Shown here: in pieces, positions 1 through 7,086 of the stretch
Layout: every line of letters begins with the position of its first letter
Numbering within the stretch: position 1 is the first letter of the stretch
NCBI GenBank assembly: GCA_003697105.1
Contig: RFFQ01000109.1
Span: forward strand, 1 to 12,001
DNA from: Gemmatimonadota bacterium
GTDB lineage: Bacteria > 4572-55 > J002
Length of the DNA stretch: 12,001 nt
Reading direction: 5' to 3'
Translations under genes and position numbers: made by a program
The notes under the pieces: generated by a model
Database searches by the model: none
Seen by the model: only the letters and a program-made list of their open reading frames with translations
Told to the model about the DNA's origin: nothing

Positions 1-113
1 GGCATTATTCTTAAATCCTGAATAGTCGTTTCTAGGGGGATATTTGTCTCACATGATTCCAACTTTCTGATGAGGTAGCCTAGTTACAGAATCTATCTTG
101 GGATAAGTTTCTC

Positions 114-119
114 TATAAT
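114..119 (+). promoter_or_regulatory. possible -10 box (TATAAT)
   Basis: The hexamer TATAAT matches the sigma-70 -10 consensus exactly and lies 48 bases upstream of the GTG start of the PKD gene. No convincing -35 element lies 15-19 bases upstream: TTGGGA at 98-103 is too near and TTACAG at 84-89 too far. In an AT-rich stretch a chance match is quite possible, so the call is tentative. Confidence 0.3.
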
Positions 120-156
120 CCATCCATCTTATATTCAACTCCAATTTTGAGGGATT

Positions 157-162
157 AGGAGG
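157..162 (+). promoter_or_regulatory. strong ribosome binding site, decides the GTG start
   Basis: AGGAGG is a perfect anti-16S core and ends 5 bases before the GTG at 168. The protein read from that GTG opens with a textbook Sec signal peptide, so site and start support each other. It is the strongest Shine-Dalgarno sequence in the window. The operon genes downstream mostly have weak ones or rely on overlap with the preceding gene. Confidence 0.8.
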
Positions 163-167
163 AGATA

Positions 168-3100
168 GTGAGGCACTCATTATCGTATCTATTCATATAT
201 GTTTTAGTTTTGATACCCATCTCCTTATCTGCCCAGCAATCCCGAGACACGGCATTGCTGTGTACATTCGGCAATAAAGCGACAACCAATTGGGGCGATG
301 ATGATTATAACCAAGTGATTTTTATAGCGCTCCCTTCGGAAGCAAAAGCCCCGTTTTATGTGCGGATTTATGACCCAGATTGTTACGGCGCATTGGATGA
401 AGCCAACGGCACGTGGAATACTGTTACCGATTTCCGGGTCTATGGCGGCGCAGGCACCTACACCAACCCAAATGCCCGAAGTGTCTCCCCCCAAGAAGGG
501 CTACGCAGTGGAAATCTCCTAAAAGGCCAACTATTTGGTAATGAAGCCCGCTTTGACCAACAATGGTTTGTCTTAGGTCCGTTCTCCCCCACGGAAGGTG
601 AAATTATCGGAAACGAAATCCTGTTCAAGCTGGTGATTGAAGGTAAAGAAGGGGACGATGGAAATCTTTATGACCTCCAAATTAGCCAATCCGAAACCGT
701 ATTTTCCCCATACCCTAACGCTCGCTTGTTTGCCTATGAATTCACCTTTCAGTTGCCTCCCGAAGAAAATCGGGTCATGCAAATTCAATTATTACCGGAA
801 TCTACCGTCACCCAATTAGCACTTTATAATTTTGATTCCGATAAATTGAATAGCTTAACCCTTCGTATCCCCCAGAACCCACCCATCGTATTGGATGCCT
901 CTGGGGATAATACATGGGCGGTCACCCGGGTCGATGTGTCCGAGATGGAGCAAAATTTTTCGGTCAACTTCGGGAAAACAAGTTTTGGGAATAACGATAT
1001 CGTCTTTTATGCAGAAGATCAAAACGGGCGACCCATCCCATTACAATACCCTCTACCCATTGTCCACTTTCAGCAAGTAGAAACTGAGATTAAGCGCGAA
1101 CATGAATGCAATACGATCTTTTTTGATGCCTCGGCCTCAACCGACCCCAATGGCGATTTGTTGGATTATATTTGGGATTTTGGAGATGGCGCCCAAGCGG
1201 CAGGTGTAAGAGTTTCACACACCTATACCAAAAGCGGGGATTACCCCGTAATGCTAACCGTGATTGATAATTCCGGGGCAATTTGTGCCATTGCCAACGA
1301 TGTTGTATCGATCAATATCAACACACCCCCAATTGCAGATGCCGGACCCAATTTGACCGGTTGCCCCAATGAAACCATCCGGTTTAATGGCACGCGCTCC
1401 GTCGATCCCGATGGCGCCATTATTAGTTATGAGTGGGATTTTGGGGATGGTGAATCCGGCCGAGGTGCGACACCGATTCACGCCTATCGAATGCCCGGCA
1501 TGTACACCGTGACTTTGACAGTTACAGATAATTCGGCGACGTCCTGCAACGTGTCATCGGATCAAATCACTGTGAATGTCAATTCCCCGCCCGTCGCCAA
1601 TGCCGGACCCGATCAAACTGTCGGAACCACCACGGTCGTTTTTGATGGCACCGCATCTTATGACCCTGATAACCCGGGCGGCATGACGGGTAACGCCCTG
1701 ATCTACACCTGGGACTTTGGTGACGGTAGCCCGGGCAAACAAGGACCCACCCCATTCCATACATACCAAAAACCCGGTCAATACATTGTGACACTAACTG
1801 TCCAAGACCGCTCCGGTACAGAGTGCAATATCAGCACAGATACCATGATTTTAACCATCAACCAATCCCCTAAAGCAAATGCAGGTACAGACCTTGTAGG
1901 TTGCGCCGGAAAACCAATCACGTTTGATGGCTCCCGCTCCGTGGATGCGGATGGTTCCGTGGTCGAATATCAATGGGACTTTGGCGATGGCAATATCGGT
2001 GAGGGACCAAAACCCACCCACAGTTACGAACGTCCCGGGACGTACAACGCAACGCTAAGTGTGGTCGATAACACTGCCACCCTCAATAGCCGTGACACGG
2101 ATGTAGTAACCGTAACGATTAATCACCCCCCAATGGCAGATGCCGGGATAGATAAAATCGTCTGTGAAAACTCGCAAGTGGTCTTTGATGGTTCAAATTC
2201 ATTTGATTTAGATGGACATATTACCCGGTACGTCTGGGATTTTGGCGATGGAAGCAAAGGCGAAGGCGTTCGTCCGGTACATGTCTATACCAAACCGGGC
2301 AAGTACCCGGTAAAATTGACCGTTTATGACAACAGCAATACCGGTTGCGGGTTTTCTTCCGATGAAGTGACCATTACCGTCAATCAAATTCCGGTGGCAA
2401 ATGCCGGTGCAGATCAAACCGTGTGCAGTAGTACCGTTACCTTCGACGGCACAAAATCCGTCGATCCCGATGGGATAATCACCCAATACTTATGGGATTT
2501 TGGGGACGGAGCGAAAGGCGGTGGTCCTCGCCCCACACACGTTTACCCCGATGAGGGTACATACCTCGTTACACTTACCGTAAAGGATGATTCCGGCACA
2601 AATTGTAACTCCCATAGTGATGTAATGACCGTAGTAATCAACAAAGCACCCGTGGCGGATGCCGGGCCCGACCAGATTGTCTGTACCGGTTCTCCGGTAG
2701 CATTTAATGGGATTGGATCAACCGATTCGGATGGCGCAATCCAAAAATATATGTGGGATTTTGGGGATGGTACCCCCCAAGTGAGCGGAGCCCAAGCCAC
2801 CCATACTTACCAAAAAAGCGGAAATTACCGCATCATTCTAACCGTGACCGATAATTCTGGAACCAGTTGCCAAAATACCATCGATGACCTGATTGTCCGG
2901 GTCAACAATCCTCCCGTGGCGGAAGCCGGAACAGACAAACGGGGTTGTGTGGATGAAGCCATCCCGTTTGACGGCAGCGCCTCTTATGACCCCGACGGTG
3001 AAATCCGGCGCTATATCTGGGATTTTGGCGATGGTAGCCCGACGGTGGAATCCGTCAGCCCCGCGCATGTGTATGCCAGCCCCGGCACATACACCGCCAC

Positions 3101-5330
3101 ATTGACGGTCTATGACAATAGCGGTACCACCTGCAATAGCGATACCGATAAAATCGTCGTCGTGATTAACGAAATGCCAATTGCCGAAGCCGGCGAGGAT
3201 ATCCACACCTGTAATACCACGGTCACATTTGACGGCAGCCGCTCTGTGGACCCAGACGGCGGAAAATTAAGCTATCACTGGGATTTTGGCGATGGTTATA
3301 CCGGTAGCGGTCCGCGACCCACCCATACGTACCGCCAACCGGGGGTGTATCCGGTCACATTAACCGTGACCGATGATAGCGGTACCCGGTGCAATAATAA
3401 CTTTGATAACCTCACCGTGTTTATTAACCAACCCCCCATTGCCGATGCCGGCGAAGACCAAGTCGTCTGCCTGACAGACATCGTGGCATTCAATGGGAGT
3501 AAATCGGTTGATCCAGATGATGGCGTCTTAAATTATGTTTGGGACTTTGGAGATGGCTCACCTCCCAAAAGCGGCGTGGTTAGCCCCATCCACCAATACC
3601 AAAAAGGCGGAATTTACACCGTCACTTTGACGGTTACGGATGATTCCGGCGTGGCGTGTAATACCAGTATTGATAAAGTTACCGTCCAAGTTGCCGAAGC
3701 ACCTTCTGCAGATGCCGGTCCAGACCAAACCGTCTGTGCCAATACACAAGTTAAATTTGATGGATCAAAATCACGTGACCTTGACGGGCAAGTAAATGCA
3801 TTCTATTGGGATTTTGGTGATGGAAATACCGGCGGCGGCATGAATCCAACACACGTGTACAACCGTGCCGGAATCTACACCGTCACCCTCACTATTACCG
3901 GCGATGAAGTCGGGAATTGCACCAATAGTGATACGGATGTAATGACCGTCACCGTACATGAAGCACCTACGGCAGTTGCCGGTGAAGACCAAGTCGGTTG
4001 TGTCGGAGAACGTTTGGTTTTTGATGCAAGCCTTTCCAAAGCCGCCAGCCCCATCGAAACCTATTTGTGGGATTTTGGCGATGGAACACAGCAAAATGGT
4101 ATCATGGTCAATCATGCTTATACCAAACCCGGAACATATACCGTGAATCTAACGGTTCAAGATAATTCCGGTACGGAATGCAACCAAACCAGCGATAAAT
4201 TGACTGTCATCATTAACAACCCCCCTGTTGCCAATGCGGGGGAAGACATCAAAATTTGTATCAATGACCCCGTTAAATTTGATGGCACCGCCAGTGTGGA
4301 TCGAGACGGATTCATTACCTCGTATGAATGGGATTTCGGGGATGGTAACAAAGGACGGGGTGTAAATACCATCCACATTTATAAACAACCCGGCGTCTAT
4401 ACGGCATCATTGACCATTCGGGACAATTCAAATGTGGCGTGCAATGTGGCGAACGATACCCGCGTAATTACGGTCAACCAACCCCCCGTTGCCCAAATTG
4501 GGGATGAGCAGCAAACCGTTTGTGTCGGAGAATCGGTTCAGTTTAACGGCACATCCTCCCAAGACGCCGATGGGCAGATCACTAAATACGAATGGGATTT
4601 CGGGGATGGTAACAAAGGAAATGGGGAAAATACCAGCCACATCTACAAAAATCCCGGCACATATCAGGCAACATTGCGTGTTATTGATGATTCCGGGGTG
4701 TATTGCAGCGTTGGAACCGCCTCCACGACGATCATCGTCAACCAACCCCCGATTGCAGAAGCCGGGGCTGATAAAATTGCCTGCCCCAATGAAACGTTGT
4801 ATTTTGACGGCGCACAAAGTACCGATCTGGATGGGCGAATTGTCCGGTATGAATGGGATTTTGGTGATGGTACGCGCGGCAACCAAATTAAAACAAGCCA
4901 TGAGTATCTGGAACCGGGAACATACACCGTTACCTTGACAGTCACCGATGATTCCGGTACCGAATGCGCAACCGCCACAGACCAACTGACCGTGATTATC
5001 AATGAACCACCTTTGGCAGCCGTTACATTAGACGATATAACCGCCTGTGTCGGTTGTGCTCATGATGAAGTCTATTTTGATGCCTCACCATCGAAAGACC
5101 GAGAAGGCGGGCGGCTAAGCTTTCAGTGGGATTTTGGTGATGGAACAAAAGGGGTGGGAATGCGTCCAACACATACTTACACCGAACCCGGTGTGTACAA
5201 TGTTACGCTAACCGTCATTGATGACTCCGGCACAAAGTGTAACTATTCCACCATCAATATTACCGTAAATGCCAATCGAGCACCAACACCGGATATTCAA
5301 ATCCGTTCAGATGCCGGTAGTAAGCCTTAA
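168..5330 (+). CDS. giant secreted protein with 16 PKD domains
   Basis: A 1720-residue exported protein starting at GTG. Residues 1-22 form a signal peptide (basic R2/H3, hydrophobic core, S-L-S-A then QQ). Residues 23 to about 303 form an N-terminal region with cysteines at 32 and 72 that I do not recognise. Sixteen PKD (polycystic kidney disease) Ig-like domains fill residues 304-1702, each with a W-D-F-G-D-G core (first W at 336, last at 1654) and a G-x-Y-x-V-x-L-T-V strand; most also have an S-x-D-x-D-G loop, which repeats 12 and 16 lack. PKD domains are known in cell-surface and extracellular proteins, where they act as spacers or in protein and carbohydrate binding. No catalytic domain, transmembrane helix, LPXTG, PEP-CTERM or recognisable secretion tail is visible. 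The last 18 residues (from N-R-A-P-T-P) resemble the start of a further repeat. A surface stalk, adhesin or matrix protein is my inference. The neighbouring glycan operon is a separate unit behind a terminator. Confidence 0.9.
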   Translation: MRHSLSYLFIYVLVLIPISLSAQQSRDTALLCTFGNKATTNWGDDDYNQVIFIALPSEAKAPFYVRIYDPDCYGALDEANGTWNTVTDFRVYGGAGTYTNPNARSVSPQEGLRSGNLLKGQLFGNEARFDQQWFVLGPFSPTEGEIIGNEILFKLVIEGKEGDDGNLYDLQISQSETVFSPYPNARLFAYEFTFQLPPEENRVMQIQLLPESTVTQLALYNFDSDKLNSLTLRIPQNPPIVLDASGDNTWAVTRVDVSEMEQNFSVNFGKTSFGNNDIVFYAEDQNGRPIPLQYPLPIVHFQQVETEIKREHECNTIFFDASASTDPNGDLLDYIWDFGDGAQAAGVRVSHTYTKSGDYPVMLTVIDNSGAICAIANDVVSININTPPIADAGPNLTGCPNETIRFNGTRSVDPDGAIISYEWDFGDGESGRGATPIHAYRMPGMYTVTLTVTDNSATSCNVSSDQITVNVNSPPVANAGPDQTVGTTTVVFDGTASYDPDNPGGMTGNALIYTWDFGDGSPGKQGPTPFHTYQKPGQYIVTLTVQDRSGTECNISTDTMILTINQSPKANAGTDLVGCAGKPITFDGSRSVDADGSVVEYQWDFGDGNIGEGPKPTHSYERPGTYNATLSVVDNTATLNSRDTDVVTVTINHPPMADAGIDKIVCENSQVVFDGSNSFDLDGHITRYVWDFGDGSKGEGVRPVHVYTKPGKYPVKLTVYDNSNTGCGFSSDEVTITVNQIPVANAGADQTVCSSTVTFDGTKSVDPDGIITQYLWDFGDGAKGGGPRPTHVYPDEGTYLVTLTVKDDSGTNCNSHSDVMTVVINKAPVADAGPDQIVCTGSPVAFNGIGSTDSDGAIQKYMWDFGDGTPQVSGAQATHTYQKSGNYRIILTVTDNSGTSCQNTIDDLIVRVNNPPVAEAGTDKRGCVDEAIPFDGSASYDPDGEIRRYIWDFGDGSPTVESVSPAHVYASPGTYTATLTVYDNSGTTCNSDTDKIVVVINEMPIAEAGEDIHTCNTTVTFDGSRSVDPDGGKLSYHWDFGDGYTGSGPRPTHTYRQPGVYPVTLTVTDDSGTRCNNNFDNLTVFINQPPIADAGEDQVVCLTDIVAFNGSKSVDPDDGVLNYVWDFGDGSPPKSGVVSPIHQYQKGGIYTVTLTVTDDSGVACNTSIDKVTVQVAEAPSADAGPDQTVCANTQVKFDGSKSRDLDGQVNAFYWDFGDGNTGGGMNPTHVYNRAGIYTVTLTITGDEVGNCTNSDTDVMTVTVHEAPTAVAGEDQVGCVGERLVFDASLSKAASPIETYLWDFGDGTQQNGIMVNHAYTKPGTYTVNLTVQDNSGTECNQTSDKLTVIINNPPVANAGEDIKICINDPVKFDGTASVDRDGFITSYEWDFGDGNKGRGVNTIHIYKQPGVYTASLTIRDNSNVACNVANDTRVITVNQPPVAQIGDEQQTVCVGESVQFNGTSSQDADGQITKYEWDFGDGNKGNGENTSHIYKNPGTYQATLRVIDDSGVYCSVGTASTTIIVNQPPIAEAGADKIACPNETLYFDGAQSTDLDGRIVRYEWDFGDGTRGNQIKTSHEYLEPGTYTVTLTVTDDSGTECATATDQLTVIINEPPLAAVTLDDITACVGCAHDEVYFDASPSKDREGGRLSFQWDFGDGTKGVGMRPTHTYTEPGVYNVTLTVIDDSGTKCNYSTINITVNANRAPTPDIQIRSDAGSKP
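1077..5273 (+). repeat. tandem array of 16 PKD-coding units
   Basis: The TGG of the W-D-F-G-D-G motif falls at 1173, 1434, 1710, 1974, 2235, 2493, 2754, 3018, 3279, 3540, 3807, 4068, 4329, 4593, 4854 and 5127. Spacings are 258-276 bp and always whole codons, with 261 bp (87 residues) the commonest. Repeat 3 is longest because of an N-P-G-G insertion before its core motif. Units have diverged at the DNA level, so this is an old coding repeat rather than a simple satellite, except for a 30-bp exact match between units 13 and 14. Linkers follow a P-P-[VI]-A-[DNE]-A-G pattern. Cysteines occur just before strand B and in the F-G hairpin of nearly every unit. Confidence 0.93.
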
Positions 5331-5368
5331 ATAACATCAAACACTATCACCAGCAAATACATAGAGCT

Positions 5369-5407
5369 AACCTTGCGACGAGACCCTCCCCCCTCTCGCA
5401 AGGTTTT
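5369..5407 (+). terminator. hairpin terminator between PKD gene and glycan operon
   Basis: A 10-bp perfect inverted repeat, AACCTTGCGA (5369-5378) and TCGCAAGGTT (5396-5405), flanks a 17-base pyrimidine-rich loop. The 3' arm runs into TTTT (5404-5407) and then CAATT. This fits a Rho-independent terminator for the PKD transcript, although the T tract is short and the loop large. The 3' arm contains AAGG (5400-5403), the only reasonable Shine-Dalgarno candidate for the ATG at 5414, so the same hairpin could also limit translation of the next gene. Confidence 0.65.
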
Positions 5408-5413
5408 CAATTA

Positions 5414-6385
5414 ATGAAGGCAATGAACATCATACCAACCTGCGATTTATCGATTATCATTCCTCTGCTCAATGAAGCCGATTCCTTGCACGAACTATAT
5501 GAACGCTGCCGGATAGAAGTCAATGCTCTGGATTTAAGCTATGAATTCATCTTTATTGATGATGGCAGTACCGACAATTCCGCCGCAATCATTCAAGAAC
5601 TCCATCAACAAGACCCCCACATTAAATTGATTCAATTCCGGCATAATTATGGCAAAGCGGCAGGTCTCGCCATCGGATTTGAAGCCGCCAACGGCGCAAT
5701 CGTGATTACAATGGATGCCGACCTACAAGATGACCCCGCCGAAATTCCAAATTTAATTGCCAAAATCAATGACGGGTGGGATTTGGTCTCCGGTTGGAAG
5801 AAAAAACGCAAAGACCCCCTCACAAAACGGTTACCCTCCAAAGTGTTTAATTATGTAACCGCAAAAGTCACCGGTTTAAAAATCCATGACGCCAATTGTG
5901 GACTCAAAGCGTACCGTTATGAGGTTGCCAAAACGGTGTATCCCTATTTATACGGGGAATTGCACCGTTATATCCCCGTCTTAGCACATATGGAAGGCTT
6001 CCGGGTAACAGAAACGGTTGTGGTACACCATCCCCGCAAATATGGCATTTCCAAATATGGCATGTGGCGGTTTTTTTCCGGATTTTTTGATTTGACGACG
6101 GTTGTCTTTCTGAACCGGTACACCAAACGTCCTCTCCATTTTTTCGGAATTTTGGGATTAATCACGTGGGCCACCGCCTCTTTAATTGCTTTGTACTTCT
6201 TTTGGGTCTGGCTAAACGAAGGCGCCTTACGGGTACGCCCAATGCTCCTCTTTGCCGGATTTTTAGCCGTCATTGGCGTGCAATTTTTCTCGATGGGCTT
6301 ATTGGGCGAAATGATCACCCGTTTCCGGCAAACCCCCCACACGGCAGATTATCTCATCAAAAATCGATTAGGATTCACCAAATGA
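5414..6385 (+). CDS. polyprenyl-phosphate glycosyltransferase (GT2, DPM1/GtrB-like)
   Basis: A 323-residue membrane-associated GT2 enzyme, predicted to move a sugar from a nucleotide donor to a polyprenyl phosphate (undecaprenyl phosphate in bacteria) on the cytoplasmic face. The GT-A fold shows S-I-I-I-P-L-L-N-E at 13-21, D-D-G-S at 49-52 and the metal-binding D-A-D-L-Q-D at 101-106. The family's N-C-G-L-K-A and K-Y-G-I-S-K-Y-G stretches follow. Two C-terminal transmembrane helices lie at about 243-267 and 277-301, the usual DPM1/GtrB/ArnC layout, and the length is normal. ATG 5414 has AAGG 10 bases upstream; an ATG at 5423 (codon 4) is possible but has AAGG only 2 bases away. It is the first gene of the operon and overlaps the next by ATGA. 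The sugar cannot be read from sequence, and no GtrA flippase or GT-C partner is in the window. Confidence 0.88.
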   Translation: MKAMNIIPTCDLSIIIPLLNEADSLHELYERCRIEVNALDLSYEFIFIDDGSTDNSAAIIQELHQQDPHIKLIQFRHNYGKAAGLAIGFEAANGAIVITMDADLQDDPAEIPNLIAKINDGWDLVSGWKKKRKDPLTKRLPSKVFNYVTAKVTGLKIHDANCGLKAYRYEVAKTVYPYLYGELHRYIPVLAHMEGFRVTETVVVHHPRKYGISKYGMWRFFSGFFDLTTVVFLNRYTKRPLHFFGILGLITWATASLIALYFFWVWLNEGALRVRPMLLFAGFLAVIGVQFFSMGLLGEMITRFRQTPHTADYLIKNRLGFTK

Positions 6386-7086
6386 AAACCGTCATCTTAG
6401 CCGGTGGATTCGGAACCCGCTTACGTTCGGAAGTCGCCGACCGCCCCAAACCCATGGGACTCATTGCCGGAAAACCCTTTTTGCAGTACCAACTTGAGTA
6501 CCTCTATTCTTTTGGCTTAACGGAATTTATTCTCTGTGTGGGCTACAAAGCCGATCAAATTATGGATTTTTTCGGCGATGGCAGCTCGTTTGGGATACAG
6601 ATCGATTACGCCCGCGAAGAAAAACCGCTGGGTACTGCTGGCGCACTAAAAAACGCCGGCTTAAATGAACCGTTTTTAGCCCTAAATGGCGATTCCTTTT
6701 TGCGAGTCGATATAACACAGGTACTCACATTTTACCAGAAAGTACACGCACCCGTAATCGTGTGCCGGTATGTAACCGATGCGTCGCGATATGGCGCCGT
6801 CCAATTTGATGCCCACCAGCGGATTATCGCTTTTCAAGAAAAAGCGAAGGCGCATGGCGCCGGTTGGATCAACGCCGGCATATATGTGCTCAATCCGGAT
6901 TTGATGATGACAATCCCACCCCACCAAAAGGTATCCATTGAGCAGGAAACTTTCCCGGCATATCTGGAGCGCGGAATGTACGCCTTCCCTTCGGAGGATT
7001 ATTTCATCGATATTGGCACGCCCCAAAGTTACCAGCAAGCACAGCGAGATGTTGATTACCTTAGCCCTTGGAGAAAAATACCATGA
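6382..7086 (+). CDS. hddC: D-glycero-alpha-D-manno-heptose-1-phosphate guanylyltransferase-like nucleotidyltransferase
   Basis: A 234-residue sugar-phosphate nucleotidyltransferase. In the HddC family it joins heptose 1-phosphate and GTP to give GDP-D-glycero-D-manno-heptose in the cytoplasm. Visible motifs are L-A-G-G-F-G-T-R-L at 6-14 (nucleotide binding), R-P-K-P-M at 21-25, P-L-G-T-A-G-A-L at 82-89 and the metal-site N-G-D at 102-104. A longer reading frame opens at 6166 inside the previous gene, but the N-terminal signature demands the ATG at 6382, which overlaps the upstream stop as ATGA. The HddC assignment rests on overall resemblance and on the kinase gene immediately downstream. A glucose-1-phosphate or mannose-1-phosphate nucleotidyltransferase is the alternative, since nucleotide specificity cannot be proved from these motifs. 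Confidence 0.82.
   Translation: MKTVILAGGFGTRLRSEVADRPKPMGLIAGKPFLQYQLEYLYSFGLTEFILCVGYKADQIMDFFGDGSSFGIQIDYAREEKPLGTAGALKNAGLNEPFLALNGDSFLRVDITQVLTFYQKVHAPVIVCRYVTDASRYGAVQFDAHQRIIAFQEKAKAHGAGWINAGIYVLNPDLMMTIPPHQKVSIEQETFPAYLERGMYAFPSEDYFIDIGTPQSYQQAQRDVDYLSPWRKIP

Larger units (their letters stand above)
1..167. other. non-coding leader upstream of the PKD gene
   Basis: All three forward frames hit stops within the first few dozen bases, and the longest reverse reading frame I could trace by eye (from the CAT at 121-123 to a stop at 49-51) is only about 24 codons with no family resemblance. The stretch is more AT-rich than the genes that follow. It holds a TATAAT hexamer and a strong ribosome binding site, listed separately. 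I see no strong hairpin or known riboswitch motif. It is most simply the promoter and 5' untranslated region of the large gene that follows. Confidence 0.6.

Noticed and set aside
49-123. Possible divergent small gene in the leader
   Set aside because: The reverse frame is only about 24 codons, has no ribosome binding site and no recognisable product.
2838-3206. Reverse-strand open frames under the PKD array, up to 185 codons (also 4428-4985 and 3771-4115)
   Set aside because: They recur at the repeat period opposite the conserved PKD core, are low-complexity mirror translations of the forward repeats, and have no ribosome binding site or family resemblance. They are shadows of the forward gene.
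1077-5273. CRISPR-like or non-coding repeat array
   Set aside because: The periodic units are 258-276 bp, fully coding and diverged at synonymous sites. There are no short identical repeats with unique spacers.
168-5330. Frameshift or assembly artefact in the repeat gene
   Set aside because: Every W-D-F-G-D-G spacing is a multiple of three, the frame stays open for 1720 codons, and repeat lengths are regular, so there is no sign of collapse or disruption within the array. This does not exclude collapsed identical units.
5331-5413. Promoter for the glycan operon in the intergenic gap
   Set aside because: TACATA-like hexamers are present, but no -35 and -10 pair with proper spacing is convincing, so I do not list one.
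6166-6381. Upstream extension of the nucleotidyltransferase frame into the preceding glycosyltransferase gene
   Set aside because: The added residues precede the conserved L-A-G-G-F-G-T-R-L start of the fold and resemble out-of-frame translation. The ATG at 6382 forms an ATGA overlap and matches the family N-terminus.
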